DNA of 64,000 bases from CBDCTM01 sp965222005 (GCA_965222005.1 OZ244935.1:1-64000); one strand, 5' to 3'. Positions 32,999 through 42,324 are shown, numbered from the stretch's first letter. Notes: generated from the letters alone by a model not told the origin. Numbers and translations are program-made.

Positions 32999-34024
32999 TT
33001 AAGTAAAGTGATAACTATGCCATATCTCGTGTGCCCGATGTACCAAATCCAATATGGCTGTTCTTTCTTGTACAATGTCGTGTTTTCGAGCCGTGATGCG
33101 CCCGTTTTTGAGCAGTGCTTCCTTCTGCCGCCTATTCATACTCAGTGCTTTTTTCAATCCGTTGACCATAGCCTCTAAGGTATATTCCGGCACTATACAA
33201 TTGTAGTGGTCAATACAATGGCCGATATTTCCAACTGCATGCGGACAAACCACCAGGGTATCCATCGCCATTGCTTCCAGGGCAGGTAAATAAAAGCCTT
33301 CCGATCCTCTTGAAGCCAACAACGGCAGGCAAGCCACTATCTTAGCACGCCCAAGTAATTGCAAAAATTCATCCCGCGTGGGCAATCCGGGTGGCAGCTG
33401 TAGCTGTATCTTTAGCTTACGCAATTTAAGCCTATTTAGTTTTGTCAACGCCTGATGAACCTGCCGCGCCAGCTCCGCTTGTTTCAATCCGAGTATCAAT
33501 ATATCGATATCCTTTGATGATCCGTATTTTGCGAGTTGCTCCACATCTATGGCATCGGGAATTACATACAAGGGGCCGTTCAGCCCGTATTGGCGTATTA
33601 TCTCAGCGCCAACCTCACTTTTGGCAATCCGAATAGCGGGGTGAGCCAAAAATGCCCGGCGGCTGTCTTGCGAGCGGGTGTGGCGGGGCTGTACGATATT
33701 GATAATCGGCGCCGGAGGCCTCCTTCTTTGTGCCTCGCTCAAGGACTGCCAGTCGTGGCCCGAAAAAAAAAGTATATCCTGAGGCCCGACAGACCATTCC
33801 TCAAGGGCTGTTTCTCTGAGATCGTTCCAATGATTGCCGGGATGGTCGAACCAGCGGGTATCTTCTGAAAAAAACACGTTTGGCGAAAATTGCTCAGAAT
33901 GCATGATGTGATCGAAACAATCTCTCAGCTTGAGGTTGCCGCCATTGGTGCCGGCATTGGGTTTGACCAGGCGTCGGTAAAATAGTACACGCTTTGCTGC
34001 GTTTCGGGGCTTTACATTATTCAT
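32999..34024 (-). CDS. GT4-like glycosyltransferase
   Basis: 341 residues with a GT-B layout. An N-terminal segment R-R-L-V-K-P-N-A-G-T-N-G-G-N-L-K-L corresponds to the acceptor-side glycine loop. The C-terminal E-x7-E region reads G-S-E-G-F-Y-L-P-A-L-E-A-M-A-M-D-T-L-V-V near residue 240. The central F-G-R/K motif is weak, so it is a divergent member. Start and stop overlap or abut its neighbours (8 bases with the upstream sulfotransferase gene), which shows tight co-translation within the operon. Confidence 0.78.
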   Translation of the reverse strand: MNNVKPRNAAKRVLFYRRLVKPNAGTNGGNLKLRDCFDHIMHSEQFSPNVFFSEDTRWFDHPGNHWNDLRETALEEWSVGPQDILFFSGHDWQSLSEAQRRRPPAPIINIVQPRHTRSQDSRRAFLAHPAIRIAKSEVGAEIIRQYGLNGPLYVIPDAIDVEQLAKYGSSKDIDILILGLKQAELARQVHQALTKLNRLKLRKLKIQLQLPPGLPTRDEFLQLLGRAKIVACLPLLASRGSEGFYLPALEAMAMDTLVVCPHAVGNIGHCIDHYNCIVPEYTLEAMVNGLKKALSMNRRQKEALLKNGRITARKHDIVQERTAILDLVHRAHEIWHSYHFT

Positions 34025-34892
34025 GGAAACGGTATCGTTTCAAAAAATCCAATTGGGCAGCTTGTTGTTCCACCTTTTCAATCATCTCAGGTGTCCAAAT
34101 ATCTATAGTTGACCGGGTTTTCTTTGGATTAGCCCATACTACAGAGGCGCAATCGTTTAGATAACTTTCTTCAGCCTGTATCCCAAAATGGCGAATGAGC
34201 AAATGAAGCTGTTCTTTGGGCTGAGCAACAAAATCTTCGAAATAGATATCCAAAACACTCAGCTTTGGGTCGTGCCGCAAGCGGTAGTTGATTCGCGCTA
34301 ATTTGAAGTACTGCTTTATTTGGTCATTGAGCAAGGTAGCATCCACAGGATACCCGTTTCGCATATTGGTGCGCCGGACCATGGTGGTGATGTTGTCAAA
34401 AGGATTTCTGATGACGTGCAGCATCTTCATCGGTTTGCGGATGCGTCTTTGAACCCGATACAATAATCGGACAGATTCCGGTATGCGCAAACGACGGGTA
34501 CTCCGGCCGCCGGTCTTATCACCAATCACCCGTATCTGCTCATATCGCCCTTGCCATTGATTGGGCACTGCGTAGTTATATCCCTCCCAGACCCTTCCCG
34601 CCCGGGTAAATTGAAGTGCTTTTTGTACGATCAAATAATAAATCTGCAACGGCTGATACCACATCTTAAAATAGTACAAGGCATCCAACTCGTGTGAGAT
34701 AACGATATTGGGGTGCGCATCCAGCAAAGAACCGATGAGGCTGTGCCCGCTGCGCGGATAACCGATAAACATGACATAATTATTCACTGATTTGAATTCC
34801 TCTCTGTGCTTCCAGGCTTGCCATGACTTTAGATAGCGCGATATCCCCTCCCTGAAGGTTTGAGGCTCGGTGTCATACGTTCGTTTACCCAT
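34017..34892 (-). CDS. Sulfotransferase family protein
   Basis: 291 residues. The phosphosulfate loop F-I-G-Y-P-R-S-G-H-S-L-I-G is near residues 42-54. The 3'-phosphate site reads H-V-I-R-N-P-F-D-N-I-T-T-M near 159-171. A conserved histidine and acidic residue follow the first loop (I-S-H-E-L-D-A). It overlaps the genes on both sides by 8 bases. The family includes enzymes acting on lipids and sugars; with GT4 and GT8 genes in the same operon a glycan is the likely acceptor. Confidence 0.82.
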   Translation of the reverse strand: MGKRTYDTEPQTFREGISRYLKSWQAWKHREEFKSVNNYVMFIGYPRSGHSLIGSLLDAHPNIVISHELDALYYFKMWYQPLQIYYLIVQKALQFTRAGRVWEGYNYAVPNQWQGRYEQIRVIGDKTGGRSTRRLRIPESVRLLYRVQRRIRKPMKMLHVIRNPFDNITTMVRRTNMRNGYPVDATLLNDQIKQYFKLARINYRLRHDPKLSVLDIYFEDFVAQPKEQLHLLIRHFGIQAEESYLNDCASVVWANPKKTRSTIDIWTPEMIEKVEQQAAQLDFLKRYRFHE

Positions 34893-35550
34893 TTTCGATC
34901 TGTTTCAGCATTGCATTGGCCTTTTGATACAAGGCCATATCCTGCTTATTCCATTCCATAAGTTGCTTTTTCACATCCTCCGCTTCAGCAATTACGGGGC
35001 TGGTGAGCTGCCCATTGTTCAAATGGGGTATAGCCACATCAGGCCAATTGAGCCGCTTTGCCAGGCGCTGTATATCATTCGCATAGTTTTCCATTATGCC
35101 AACAAAAAACAGCTCTTCTAATGCTATACCCTTTAAAAATTGGGTCATGCGATTTCGATTTTCCTCTTTCGAAGCATATTCCAGCAGGCTTTCCGAAGCC
35201 CGGTGCTTATTCAACTCATACTGTACAGCGTTGCGCTGAGGGTTTTGAAGGCCTTCTCTAAAAAAGCGATAATTTGAAATCACCCGCTCCACCGGATCGC
35301 GCAGCCAGCAAATGATTTTTGGCCGATGCTCCACATGTATTTTTTTTATTTCGCAATAATAAAAGTGGCCGTGCAGCACTTCAAGCTCTGCCGGAAGACT
35401 GCTCTGTAGTGTATTTCCATCAGCCACCGCTTTTTGATAGTCACTGCGCTTAAAAGGAACAGACAATCGCTTACCATATACCTGCTTCAATATATGATAA
35501 AAGGAAGTGCCGCCCGTTTTGGGAATATGTATAGAAATAATCTCAATCAT
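34885..35550 (-). CDS. Sulfotransferase family 2 protein, tandem paralogue 2
   Basis: 221 residues. I-S-I-H-I-P-K-T-G-G-T-S-F is near residues 5-17 and the 3'-phosphate site W-L-R-D-P-V-E-R-V-I-S-N-Y near 81-93. It is a clear paralogue of the upstream gene: both share K-T-x-G-T-S-F-x-x-I-L-K-Q-V-Y-G, a G-H-F motif in the middle, W-L-R-D-P-V-E-R-V and the N-R-M-x-x-F-L-K-G segment. It overlaps that gene by 4 bases. The pair probably arose by tandem duplication and may sulfate different positions or sugars. Confidence 0.85.
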   Translation of the reverse strand: MIEIISIHIPKTGGTSFYHILKQVYGKRLSVPFKRSDYQKAVADGNTLQSSLPAELEVLHGHFYYCEIKKIHVEHRPKIICWLRDPVERVISNYRFFREGLQNPQRNAVQYELNKHRASESLLEYASKEENRNRMTQFLKGIALEELFFVGIMENYANDIQRLAKRLNWPDVAIPHLNNGQLTSPVIAEAEDVKKQLMEWNKQDMALYQKANAMLKQIENG

Positions 35551-36263
35551 CTATCACGTATTCTTTGCCGCCGCAAATCCAGGGCCTCTTCATAAATTGC
35601 GAGGTCTTTTTCATTGAGCCGGGCTATGGCATCCATTTCTTCACTGGTGACCTCCCTTTTTTGCCTACCTGTCACATTGTGGCGGGGCTCCTGAAAACCC
35701 TGCCAACCAAGCAGCCCGGCTAGCTGGCGAAGGTCCTCACTATAATATTCCTGTATGCCAACAAACAGAAAATCATGGAGAGCCTTTCCCTTCAAAAACT
35801 TGCTCATCCGGTTGCGATTAAGTTCTACATTTGCATATTCGACCAGAGAACGTTGCATTTTGCTCAAAATATTTAAACCTTTCTGCTCCTCCTGCAATTC
35901 CTCTTTCAAGCGCTTTTCCAAATAAAAATAATTGGATACCACCCGCTCCACCGGATCGCGCAGCCAGGTAACAAAGGGTATCTGAGGGTCAATGCGGAAA
36001 TATTTTTGCAGTAGAGCGGGAGAAAAATGCCCATGGACTACCTTTAGCTTTTTGTCCAGCTTGCGCTGCTCAAATAGTTGCTCCTCGAGGCGGATCGTTT
36101 CAAATTGCAGGTCAATATCCAATCGTTTTACCGCCTGCTCACCATACACCTGCTTCAAAATACTACGAAAAGAAGTTCCGGCCGTTTTGGGAATATGCAC
36201 TGAAACCAGCGCTATATTGTTTTGTATAAGATTGCAATCATTCTTTTTGAAAAGCCGAAACAT
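35547..36263 (-). CDS. Sulfotransferase family 2 protein, tandem paralogue 1
   Basis: 238 residues and the first gene of the six-gene minus-strand operon. V-S-V-H-I-P-K-T-A-G-T-S-F is near residues 20-32, G-H-F-S-P around 81-85 and T-W-L-R-D-P-V-E-R-V-V-S-N-Y near 99-112, all expected for a PAPS-dependent carbohydrate sulfotransferase. It is divergent from the fusion gene at 36329, with 65 bases between start codons, which must hold promoters for both directions. Confidence 0.85.
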   Translation of the reverse strand: MFRLFKKNDCNLIQNNIALVSVHIPKTAGTSFRSILKQVYGEQAVKRLDIDLQFETIRLEEQLFEQRKLDKKLKVVHGHFSPALLQKYFRIDPQIPFVTWLRDPVERVVSNYFYLEKRLKEELQEEQKGLNILSKMQRSLVEYANVELNRNRMSKFLKGKALHDFLFVGIQEYYSEDLRQLAGLLGWQGFQEPRHNVTGRQKREVTSEEMDAIARLNEKDLAIYEEALDLRRQRIRDR

Positions 36264-36328
36264 CCGTTATTTATTATTTCGTTACAATATATGTATAATT
36301 CGTCATATCAAATTGATAAATTTGATCC

Positions 36329-38329
36329 ATGATCTGGCTAGTCTCCTTTCCTCGTTCAGGAAATACTTTTTTCAGGAATGTATTGTACGAAGTGTACGGC
36401 ATTGAATCCAGCACGTTTCACAAAGAAGAAGGAAGAACGCTCGATGCAAACTTTGAAAGCTATCCGGTCATCAAAACGCACCTGCTGCCAGCATTTCTGC
36501 CAAAGGACCAGTCGCATCGAAAAATAGTGTATCTGATAAGAGACGGCCGCGATGCCTTGGTATCCATTGCTCATCATCGGAAAGACATTGTAGCGCCCGG
36601 ATCTGATTTTTACAACAACCTGATCGAAGCTATCCTGGCACGTGAAGGTAGTTTTTTTGGCGGCTGGTCGAAGAATGTGAGGCAATGGACAGAACGGGCA
36701 GCTATTGTGATCCGTTTTGAAGATTTGATCGCCGACCCGATCCGGGAGGTGGAGAAGCTCCGGGCTGTTATGGATTTGCCTAAACCGATTCGTGACAAGC
36801 TCCCCAGCTTTGAGCAACTCAAGTTTGGCAGACCGAAATACGGAGCCGGTGAAGGCGAAGGCTTTAGGCCGGATCAAGCCAAAAAGAATTTCAGAAAGGG
36901 CAAGACAGGCAGCTATAAGGAGGAAATGCCCAATGAGTTGGAGGAGCTGTTTTGGTGCCAACATAGAGGGGTCATGGAGCAGTTTGGATACAGGCGATCC
37001 CAACCAATACCTCCTCCGTCGCCCATGCGGATACTCATTGAAGCCTCCAAGCTTTTTTCCAACGATAATGATGGTGTCAAGCGCTATCTGGCAGAACTGG
37101 TGACACACCTGGCTATTATTATTGAGCACCAGCCGAATTGGCAGATTGATCTTTTCCATAACTTTATAATATTCCCACTACCTAAACCCCGACAGATTGA
37201 GGAGGAGTACGCAAATACTTCTTTTGGCAAGTATGAATCCATTCAAAACAGTCTGCAAGGCTATGAAAAGGTATTACTGTACCTTAAACGGCAGCTTAAA
37301 AATGTCATTCCGGAAAAATTGTACCGTGCACTGGCAGCACACTATCGGGAAGGCCCTTATCGAAAGAGCTTGCGAAAAATCCAACAAAAAGCAGTTGAGC
37401 GTAAACTGCGTGCAACATTTCAAAACAAATTCCAGATGATCCCAACATACGATCTGTTTCATATCCCTTTGCCCCAGCATATGCAGTTTGCAGAACTGCT
37501 CAACATTAAATGCCTTGTAACTGTACATGATCTCACGCACAAATTATTTCCCGAATTTCATACCCCTGCCAATATCGAAAATGCTGAAAAAGGAATGCAG
37601 CAAATCCTTTCGAAAAAAGCTGACGTACTAGCCATTTCAAAAGCAACTTTGAAAGACATTCAAAACCAATACACCTTTCCGGAACACAGCTGCCATCTGG
37701 TTTATGAAGCGGCCCATAGTGGTAAATTCAATAAAGATCGAAGACACCACTCCATAAGCCCGATTCTCAAAAAGTACGGTTTGCCTGATATGCCCTATCT
37801 GCTTTGCCTTTCAACAATTGAACCGCGTAAAAACCTCATCAACACCATCAAGGCATTTCAACTCCTGTACAAAAATCATCCTGAACTCGGTCACGCATTA
37901 TTCATTTGTGGCAAGAAAGGCTGGAAAACGGATGACCTTTTTGATGACGACAACCTGAGTACAGATCATATGCATTTCACCGGATTTGTGGATGACCAGG
38001 ATTTGCCTGTATTATATGCGCATGCACGAGTCTTTTGCTATGTTTCCTTTTACGAAGGCTTTGGTTTACCAATGCTGGAGGCCATGCAGTCTGGCATTCC
38101 TGTGATTTACGGCAATAATAGTTCCATGCCGGAAGTGGTGAAAAACGGAGGCTTGCCTGCCGACCCTGCCGATGTACAGGATATATCCAACCAGATGTAT
38201 CGCATGCTTTCAGATGACGAATTGCACACTACTTTGGCACAGCATGCCTGGGAAAGAGCCAACCAGTTCAGCTGGCTCAAAACAGCTTTGCAGACCCTGA
38301 AAGTATATGAAAAAGTGATAAATTCATAA
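36329..38329 (+). CDS. Fusion protein: sulfotransferase plus GT4 glycosyltransferase
   Basis: 666 residues in one uninterrupted frame. Residues 1 to about 225 are a sulfotransferase domain with V-S-F-P-R-S-G-N-T-F near 5-14, Y-L-I-R-D-G-R-D-A-L-V near 70-80, and the C-terminal F-R-K-G-K-T-G loop near 188-194. A proline-rich linker (P-I-P-P-P-S-P) leads to residue 233, where a GT4 glycosyltransferase begins (M-R-I-L-I-E-A-S). The GT4 part has E-P-R-K-N-L, G-K-K-G-W-K, F-T-G-F-V and Y-E-G-F-G-L-P-M-L-E-A-M near its end, like mannosyltransferases of the WbdB/WbaZ group. Translation could also start internally at the ATG at 37025. The fusion suggests that one unit both extends and sulfates the glycan. 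Confidence 0.87.
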   Translation: MIWLVSFPRSGNTFFRNVLYEVYGIESSTFHKEEGRTLDANFESYPVIKTHLLPAFLPKDQSHRKIVYLIRDGRDALVSIAHHRKDIVAPGSDFYNNLIEAILAREGSFFGGWSKNVRQWTERAAIVIRFEDLIADPIREVEKLRAVMDLPKPIRDKLPSFEQLKFGRPKYGAGEGEGFRPDQAKKNFRKGKTGSYKEEMPNELEELFWCQHRGVMEQFGYRRSQPIPPPSPMRILIEASKLFSNDNDGVKRYLAELVTHLAIIIEHQPNWQIDLFHNFIIFPLPKPRQIEEEYANTSFGKYESIQNSLQGYEKVLLYLKRQLKNVIPEKLYRALAAHYREGPYRKSLRKIQQKAVERKLRATFQNKFQMIPTYDLFHIPLPQHMQFAELLNIKCLVTVHDLTHKLFPEFHTPANIENAEKGMQQILSKKADVLAISKATLKDIQNQYTFPEHSCHLVYEAAHSGKFNKDRRHHSISPILKKYGLPDMPYLLCLSTIEPRKNLINTIKAFQLLYKNHPELGHALFICGKKGWKTDDLFDDDNLSTDHMHFTGFVDDQDLPVLYAHARVFCYVSFYEGFGLPMLEAMQSGIPVIYGNNSSMPEVVKNGGLPADPADVQDISNQMYRMLSDDELHTTLAQHAWERANQFSWLKTALQTLKVYEKVINS

Positions 38330-38332
38330 GCT

Positions 38333-39439
38333 ATGCGCATCGCCATCATAGCTGATCCCCTTGACAACCAAAGTGCTGGAGTACATGTTTATACCCGCGA
38401 GTTGGTAAAGGCATTATTGAAGTATGACATTCGTAATGAGTTCATCCTCATCCGGGAAAAGAAAGACCCAAATCTCAGCAGTATCCAGCAGATAGTTGTG
38501 CCCAATACACGCCTCCCGATAGGCTATGCCTCTTTCAGGCTCTTTGTCTTAATCCCTCAAATTGCTCGCCGACTTGCGGTAGATGCCGTTTTCGAGCCTG
38601 CCCACTTTGGCCCATTCAACCTGCCTGCCCACATTCGCCGTATTACTATGATCCATGATCTGACGCCCATACTATTTCCTCAATACCATCGGCTACATAG
38701 CCAGTGGTTGCAGCGCCTGTTCCTCAAAAGGATATTGAAAAAGGCAGATCTTATTCTTTCCAACTCTCAGAATACCAGCCGCGATCTTCACAAATGCTAT
38801 CCTTTCACTGAAAGCAAAACAGAAACCCTTCTATTGGGAAAGGATGATTTTTTTACACCTACCAGCTCACGCAATTTTTTGGATGGCCACTCTATTACCT
38901 TCCCTTATTTTATATCAGTTGGTACGATTGAGCCGCGCAAAAACCTTACAACCCTGCTGAAAGCTTTTCAGCTTTTTCGGCAAACCTCCACCAATCGTAT
39001 TCTCTTATTGATCGTTGGTCAGAAGGGTTGGAAGTCCGATTCCTTTTTTGACGCCTTGGCACAGCATCCCTTTCGCAGGGATATTATTCTCACCGGCTTT
39101 GTAGAAAAGCAATACCTGCCGGAGTTGTACAGCCATGCCCTTGCACTGGTTTATCCCTCGGAATATGAAGGTTTTGGCTTTCCGATACTGGAAGCGATGG
39201 CTTGCGGCACCCAGGTCATCTGCGCCAACAATAGCAGCCTGCCGGAAGTAGGCGGAAGCCTGGCTGCCTATTTTGATACGCATGACGCTGCAGCTCTGGC
39301 GGAGCAAATGCATCTCACTTGCCAGCTTCCTGCTACGGCTACCGGTTTGGTAGCTGAGAGAGTCTGTTGGGCCAATCAATTTTCATGGAAAAAATATGCC
39401 ACCAACTTTAGCCAGGCCATCGCCAATCGTTTTGAATAG
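38333..39439 (+). CDS. GT4 family glycosyltransferase
   Basis: 368-residue GT-B enzyme closely related in layout to the GT4 half of the upstream fusion protein: I-E-P-R-K-N-L near residue 202, G-Q-K-G-W-K near 228, L-T-G-F-V near 251 and Y-E-G-F-G-F-P-I-L-E-A-M-A-C-G near 280. Both catalytic-region glutamates are present. It starts 3 bases after the fusion gene. The shared motif set suggests both add similar sugars, probably a mannose-type hexose, but this is inference. Confidence 0.9.
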   Translation: MRIAIIADPLDNQSAGVHVYTRELVKALLKYDIRNEFILIREKKDPNLSSIQQIVVPNTRLPIGYASFRLFVLIPQIARRLAVDAVFEPAHFGPFNLPAHIRRITMIHDLTPILFPQYHRLHSQWLQRLFLKRILKKADLILSNSQNTSRDLHKCYPFTESKTETLLLGKDDFFTPTSSRNFLDGHSITFPYFISVGTIEPRKNLTTLLKAFQLFRQTSTNRILLLIVGQKGWKSDSFFDALAQHPFRRDIILTGFVEKQYLPELYSHALALVYPSEYEGFGFPILEAMACGTQVICANNSSLPEVGGSLAAYFDTHDAAALAEQMHLTCQLPATATGLVAERVCWANQFSWKKYATNFSQAIANRFE

Positions 39440-39494
39440 CGCTCCTTCTCCTTAAAACCCCTGCAAGTCAGCCCTTTACAAGTTGTTTAAGAAT

Positions 39495-39524
39495 TTGCAA
39501 ATTCTCCGTTTTTTATTATCTTTA
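39495..39524 (+). promoter_or_regulatory. Promoter of the CBS-domain gene
   Basis: TTG at 39495-39497, a 19-base spacer and TATCTTTA at 39517-39524, one base off the TAnnTTTG consensus. It lies 66 bases before the ATG at 39591 and in the correct direction. Confidence 0.5.
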
Positions 39525-39590
39525 TCAGTAAGGGAACGACCCTATAACAGATAAATCTGCTGCATATTTATCCACCAAAACCTGACCGCC

Positions 39591-40007
39591 ATGATGAACG
39601 AACCTGTTTCTACTATTATGACCCGCGAACTCATTACTGCCAATGCTGACGATCGGGTATCAAAAGTTTATGAATTGTTGTGTAATCACCGCATCCACCA
39701 CGTTCCTGTTGTAGATGGTGACAAGCTCGTTGGCTTGCTTACTACTTATGATCTTTTTAAAATGGGAAAGGATTATCCCCGCTTCAACGAATTAGTTGTA
39801 CGCGATGTGATGACCACCAAAATGGCTACCCTTGAGCCTTCTTCCAAAGTGGGCACGGCTGCCGAAATCTTTCTCGAACAACTATTTCATGCCTTACCCA
39901 TTGTGGAAAACGGTGACCGCCTCGTTGGCATTGTTACTACCCATGATGTACTTAAATACAACTTCCGCAAAGCCTATCCCCATGATTCCGCTTTGGAGTC
40001 GAGATAG
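39591..40007 (+). CDS. Two-CBS-domain protein
   Basis: 138 residues made of two CBS motifs and little else: S-T-I-M-T-R-E-L-I-T to V-G-L-L-T-T-Y-D-L (about 7-60) and V-R-D-V-M-T-T-K-M-A-T to V-G-I-V-T-T-H-D-V-L (about 74-125). Paired CBS modules bind adenine nucleotides and act as regulatory sensors. A free-standing module of this size has no catalytic part, so its target must be another protein. It has its own promoter and is followed 77 bases later by the GreA-like gene. Confidence 0.9.
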   Translation: MMNEPVSTIMTRELITANADDRVSKVYELLCNHRIHHVPVVDGDKLVGLLTTYDLFKMGKDYPRFNELVVRDVMTTKMATLEPSSKVGTAAEIFLEQLFHALPIVENGDRLVGIVTTHDVLKYNFRKAYPHDSALESR

Positions 40008-40084
40008 GCCGTTCATTTGCCGCTTGTAGTACATTTCTGACAAAATTTCATAGCACAGCATCGTTACCATTTCAACCTGCTTTC

Positions 40085-40558
40085 GTGAAGACCACGCCTC
40101 ATGTCAAAAAGCTCTTGCTGGAGCGCTGCCAGCGAGTTATTCAGCAGAAGATAGATCTGCTTGAAAAGCTGATGACCGATGCCCAGCAAAGTGCCAATGA
40201 AGAGATGAAAAGTAGTATGGGTGATAAATATGAAACCGGCCGTGCTATGTTGCAGCAGGAAAAAGATAAGCACTCTGGCTCATTGGCGCAGGCCCGCCAA
40301 ATGTTGCAAAAGCTCCGCCTCATCCGCCCTGATCGAAGTTCCGACAAGGTAGTCTTGGGTAGCGTGGTCGTGATTGACCAGGGGTATGGACCAATGCATT
40401 ATTTTATTGCCATTAGCGCCGGTCGTGTTGAAGTAGAAGATCAAAAGTTTTATGTAATTTCTCCCCAGGCACCGCTTGCCCAGCAACTTATAAACAAAAA
40501 AATTGGCGACAAATTGTTATTCAATGAGCGCGAAATGATCCTCCTGGATATCTATTGA
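40085..40558 (+). CDS. GreA/GreB-like protein
   Basis: 157 residues starting with GTG at 40085. The N-terminal half is a long helical region (K-L-L-L-E-R-C-Q-R to A-R-Q-M-L-Q-K-L) that could form the coiled coil of Gre factors. The C-terminal half has the FKBP-like Gre domain (V-L-G-S-V-V-V-I-D, Y-F-I-A-I-S-A-G, and V-I-S-P-Q-A-P-L-A-Q-Q-L-I-N-K-K-I-G-D). Gre-type proteins bind the RNA polymerase secondary channel. The acidic pair at the coiled-coil tip is not evident (the region reads K-S-S-M-G-D-K-Y-E-T-G-R), so cleavage activity is uncertain. The stop overlaps that of the convergent symporter gene by 7 bases. Confidence 0.75.
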   Translation: MKTTPHVKKLLLERCQRVIQQKIDLLEKLMTDAQQSANEEMKSSMGDKYETGRAMLQQEKDKHSGSLAQARQMLQKLRLIRPDRSSDKVVLGSVVVIDQGYGPMHYFIAISAGRVEVEDQKFYVISPQAPLAQQLINKKIGDKLLFNEREMILLDIY

Positions 40559-41976
40559 GCCTTCCATTTCCAAAATGCTGTTATTCCCAATAGCATAAAC
40601 TCTAGCAGCAATATTATAATGAATGACTCAAATCCCATCAGCCATTTCTTTGGCAACCAGTCATAATAAAATGCCAACAACAAAAACTCTCCGCCGAGTA
40701 CAGCTGCCACTGCGCCGCTGATTGAAAAGTGTGGCCATCGCAATACGCCCAGCGTTACCGGAAATAAAACAGCAAGTCCGGCAAAAGCCAGCTTTCCCAT
40801 GTCAAAAATCGTATCGAAGGGTTGCCAGGCAATCGCTAAACCTACCAAGGCAAATACAAGCACCCACAAGCGGCCAATGCGCACCTGCTTTTCTAAGTCC
40901 GGCGGTCGGCTGGTAAAAATTGCATACAAATCGCGGGTAGTGATAGTGCTCAAAGCCAGCAATTGAGAATCCAGCGTTGACATAAAAGCCGCTAAGGCAC
41001 CCGTCATCACCAAAGCAGCAAACCACTCAGGGCTGTGCTCCACCAGCATCATCGGCAATATCTGATCGGCCGCTTTGCCCTCCAGGCCCGGAAAGCTCAA
41101 ATGGCCCAGCACACCTATGATCACCGGAAAAATAGAGATCAGCAAGGGCACCAATGCGTATAGCAAGGCCGATTGTTTGAGATGTTTCAGGTCTTTGGCA
41201 ATGTAGAAACGCATGAATATTTGCGGAAACATCGGAATACAAAACAGCCAAAAGATCAGCAGGCTAAACCACTTTTGCGGGCTGTAAACGCCCCCTGCTC
41301 CGGCTCTACCAAACAAGTCAGGCAACACCGCAAAGACTCTGCCGTTGGCCTCCCCCATCCCCTCCAGGCTCTGGCTCACCACTACTACCGCTGCCAACAT
41401 CAACCCGATCATCAACAAGCCCTGCTTGAGGTCGGTACGGGCCACCGAGCGCATCCCCCCGATCCATACATAAGCGATCGTAAAGGTGGTGAGCAGGCAA
41501 GCTCCCAGCAGATAGGGTATCTGCCCCTGGCTGATGCTCTCCAGAATGTATCCCGCTCCGATGATCTGCAAGGCCAGATAGGGAAAGGTAAACAGCAACA
41601 TGATGAGCGCAAAGAGCAGGCGAAGCCACTTGCTACCCGTTTCGCCATAGATCAGCTCAGCCGGGGTGATGTATCCTTTCTCTTTGCCCAGCCGCCAGAT
41701 GCGGGTGCCGATGAGAAAAAAAGACAGGCAGGCAAAGGAGGTACCAAAGGCCATCACTATATAATAGGCATAGCCTATCCTGTAGGCTTCGCCAGCAAAG
41801 CCAAGAAAGTAAAAAGCACTGAAATTGGTAGCGATGATGGTAAAGAAAAGGCTGAGTGTGCCAAGCCCCCGATTGGCCAAAAAGTAGCCTTCCGGCGTGC
41901 TACTCTCCGCCGCCGCTCCACGCAAACTTCCGATAAAAACGATCAGTAGATAGGCGACCAGGATTGTGTAAACCAT
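40552..41976 (-). CDS. Sodium:solute symporter (SSS family)
   Basis: 474 residues with about 12-13 hydrophobic segments. Typical SSS features are visible: G-Y-F-L-A-N-R-G-L-G near residue 31, the sodium-site region around T-N-F-S-A-F-Y-F-L-G, the A-Y-V-W-I-G-G-M-R-S-V-A-R-T-D signature near 170, and A-L-A-A-F-M-S-T-L-D-S-Q-L-L-A near 330. It should import an organic solute with sodium ions at the inner membrane; the solute is unknown. It is preceded by 9 bases by a small DUF3311-type gene, a pairing common for this family. Confidence 0.9.
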   Translation of the reverse strand: MVYTILVAYLLIVFIGSLRGAAAESSTPEGYFLANRGLGTLSLFFTIIATNFSAFYFLGFAGEAYRIGYAYYIVMAFGTSFACLSFFLIGTRIWRLGKEKGYITPAELIYGETGSKWLRLLFALIMLLFTFPYLALQIIGAGYILESISQGQIPYLLGACLLTTFTIAYVWIGGMRSVARTDLKQGLLMIGLMLAAVVVVSQSLEGMGEANGRVFAVLPDLFGRAGAGGVYSPQKWFSLLIFWLFCIPMFPQIFMRFYIAKDLKHLKQSALLYALVPLLISIFPVIIGVLGHLSFPGLEGKAADQILPMMLVEHSPEWFAALVMTGALAAFMSTLDSQLLALSTITTRDLYAIFTSRPPDLEKQVRIGRLWVLVFALVGLAIAWQPFDTIFDMGKLAFAGLAVLFPVTLGVLRWPHFSISGAVAAVLGGEFLLLAFYYDWLPKKWLMGFESFIIILLLEFMLLGITAFWKWKAQ

Positions 41977-41985
41977 AAGGAGGGC

Positions 41986-42180
41986 TTATTTCCAGTAACG
42001 TTGGGCAAAAAAATAAAAGCACACTACAAACAGGACATGTATCGCCACAAACCACCACAGCCAGTCCGGTAGCCCCAACAATGTCGGGCGGTTCGTCCAG
42101 TTGGTAAAGAGGTAATCTTGTGTAAGTAAAAATAACAGCAGGAAAGTGACCAACCAGATAAAGCCTTTTGGGTTTTTCAT
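41986..42180 (-). CDS. Small membrane protein, DUF3311-like, partner of the symporter
   Basis: 64 residues with two hydrophobic segments (about 7-22 and 41-58) and a central N-R-P-T-L-L-G-L-P-D-W-L-W-W. This is the layout of DUF3311 proteins, which are often encoded directly before SSS symporters and may be accessory subunits. Spacing to the symporter gene is 9 bases. Confidence 0.78.
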   Translation of the reverse strand: MKNPKGFIWLVTFLLLFLLTQDYLFTNWTNRPTLLGLPDWLWWFVAIHVLFVVCFYFFAQRYWK

Positions 42181-42324
42181 ACTTTAAACATAGCAGATAG
42201 CTGTTGAAAATCCAAAAGCCGGCCTTTCATGCGGCCTGTATCGCATTTAACACTATTTTAATATAACCAAGCTGGAAATACCGCGAGAATACACTTAATA
42301 TTGTTGAAGACAAAACTATTTGCA

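Noticed and set aside
41173..41949. Plus-strand frame of 258 codons opposite the symporter gene
   Set aside because: It is rich in Lys, Gln and His without domain structure, while the opposite strand encodes a clear multi-pass symporter.
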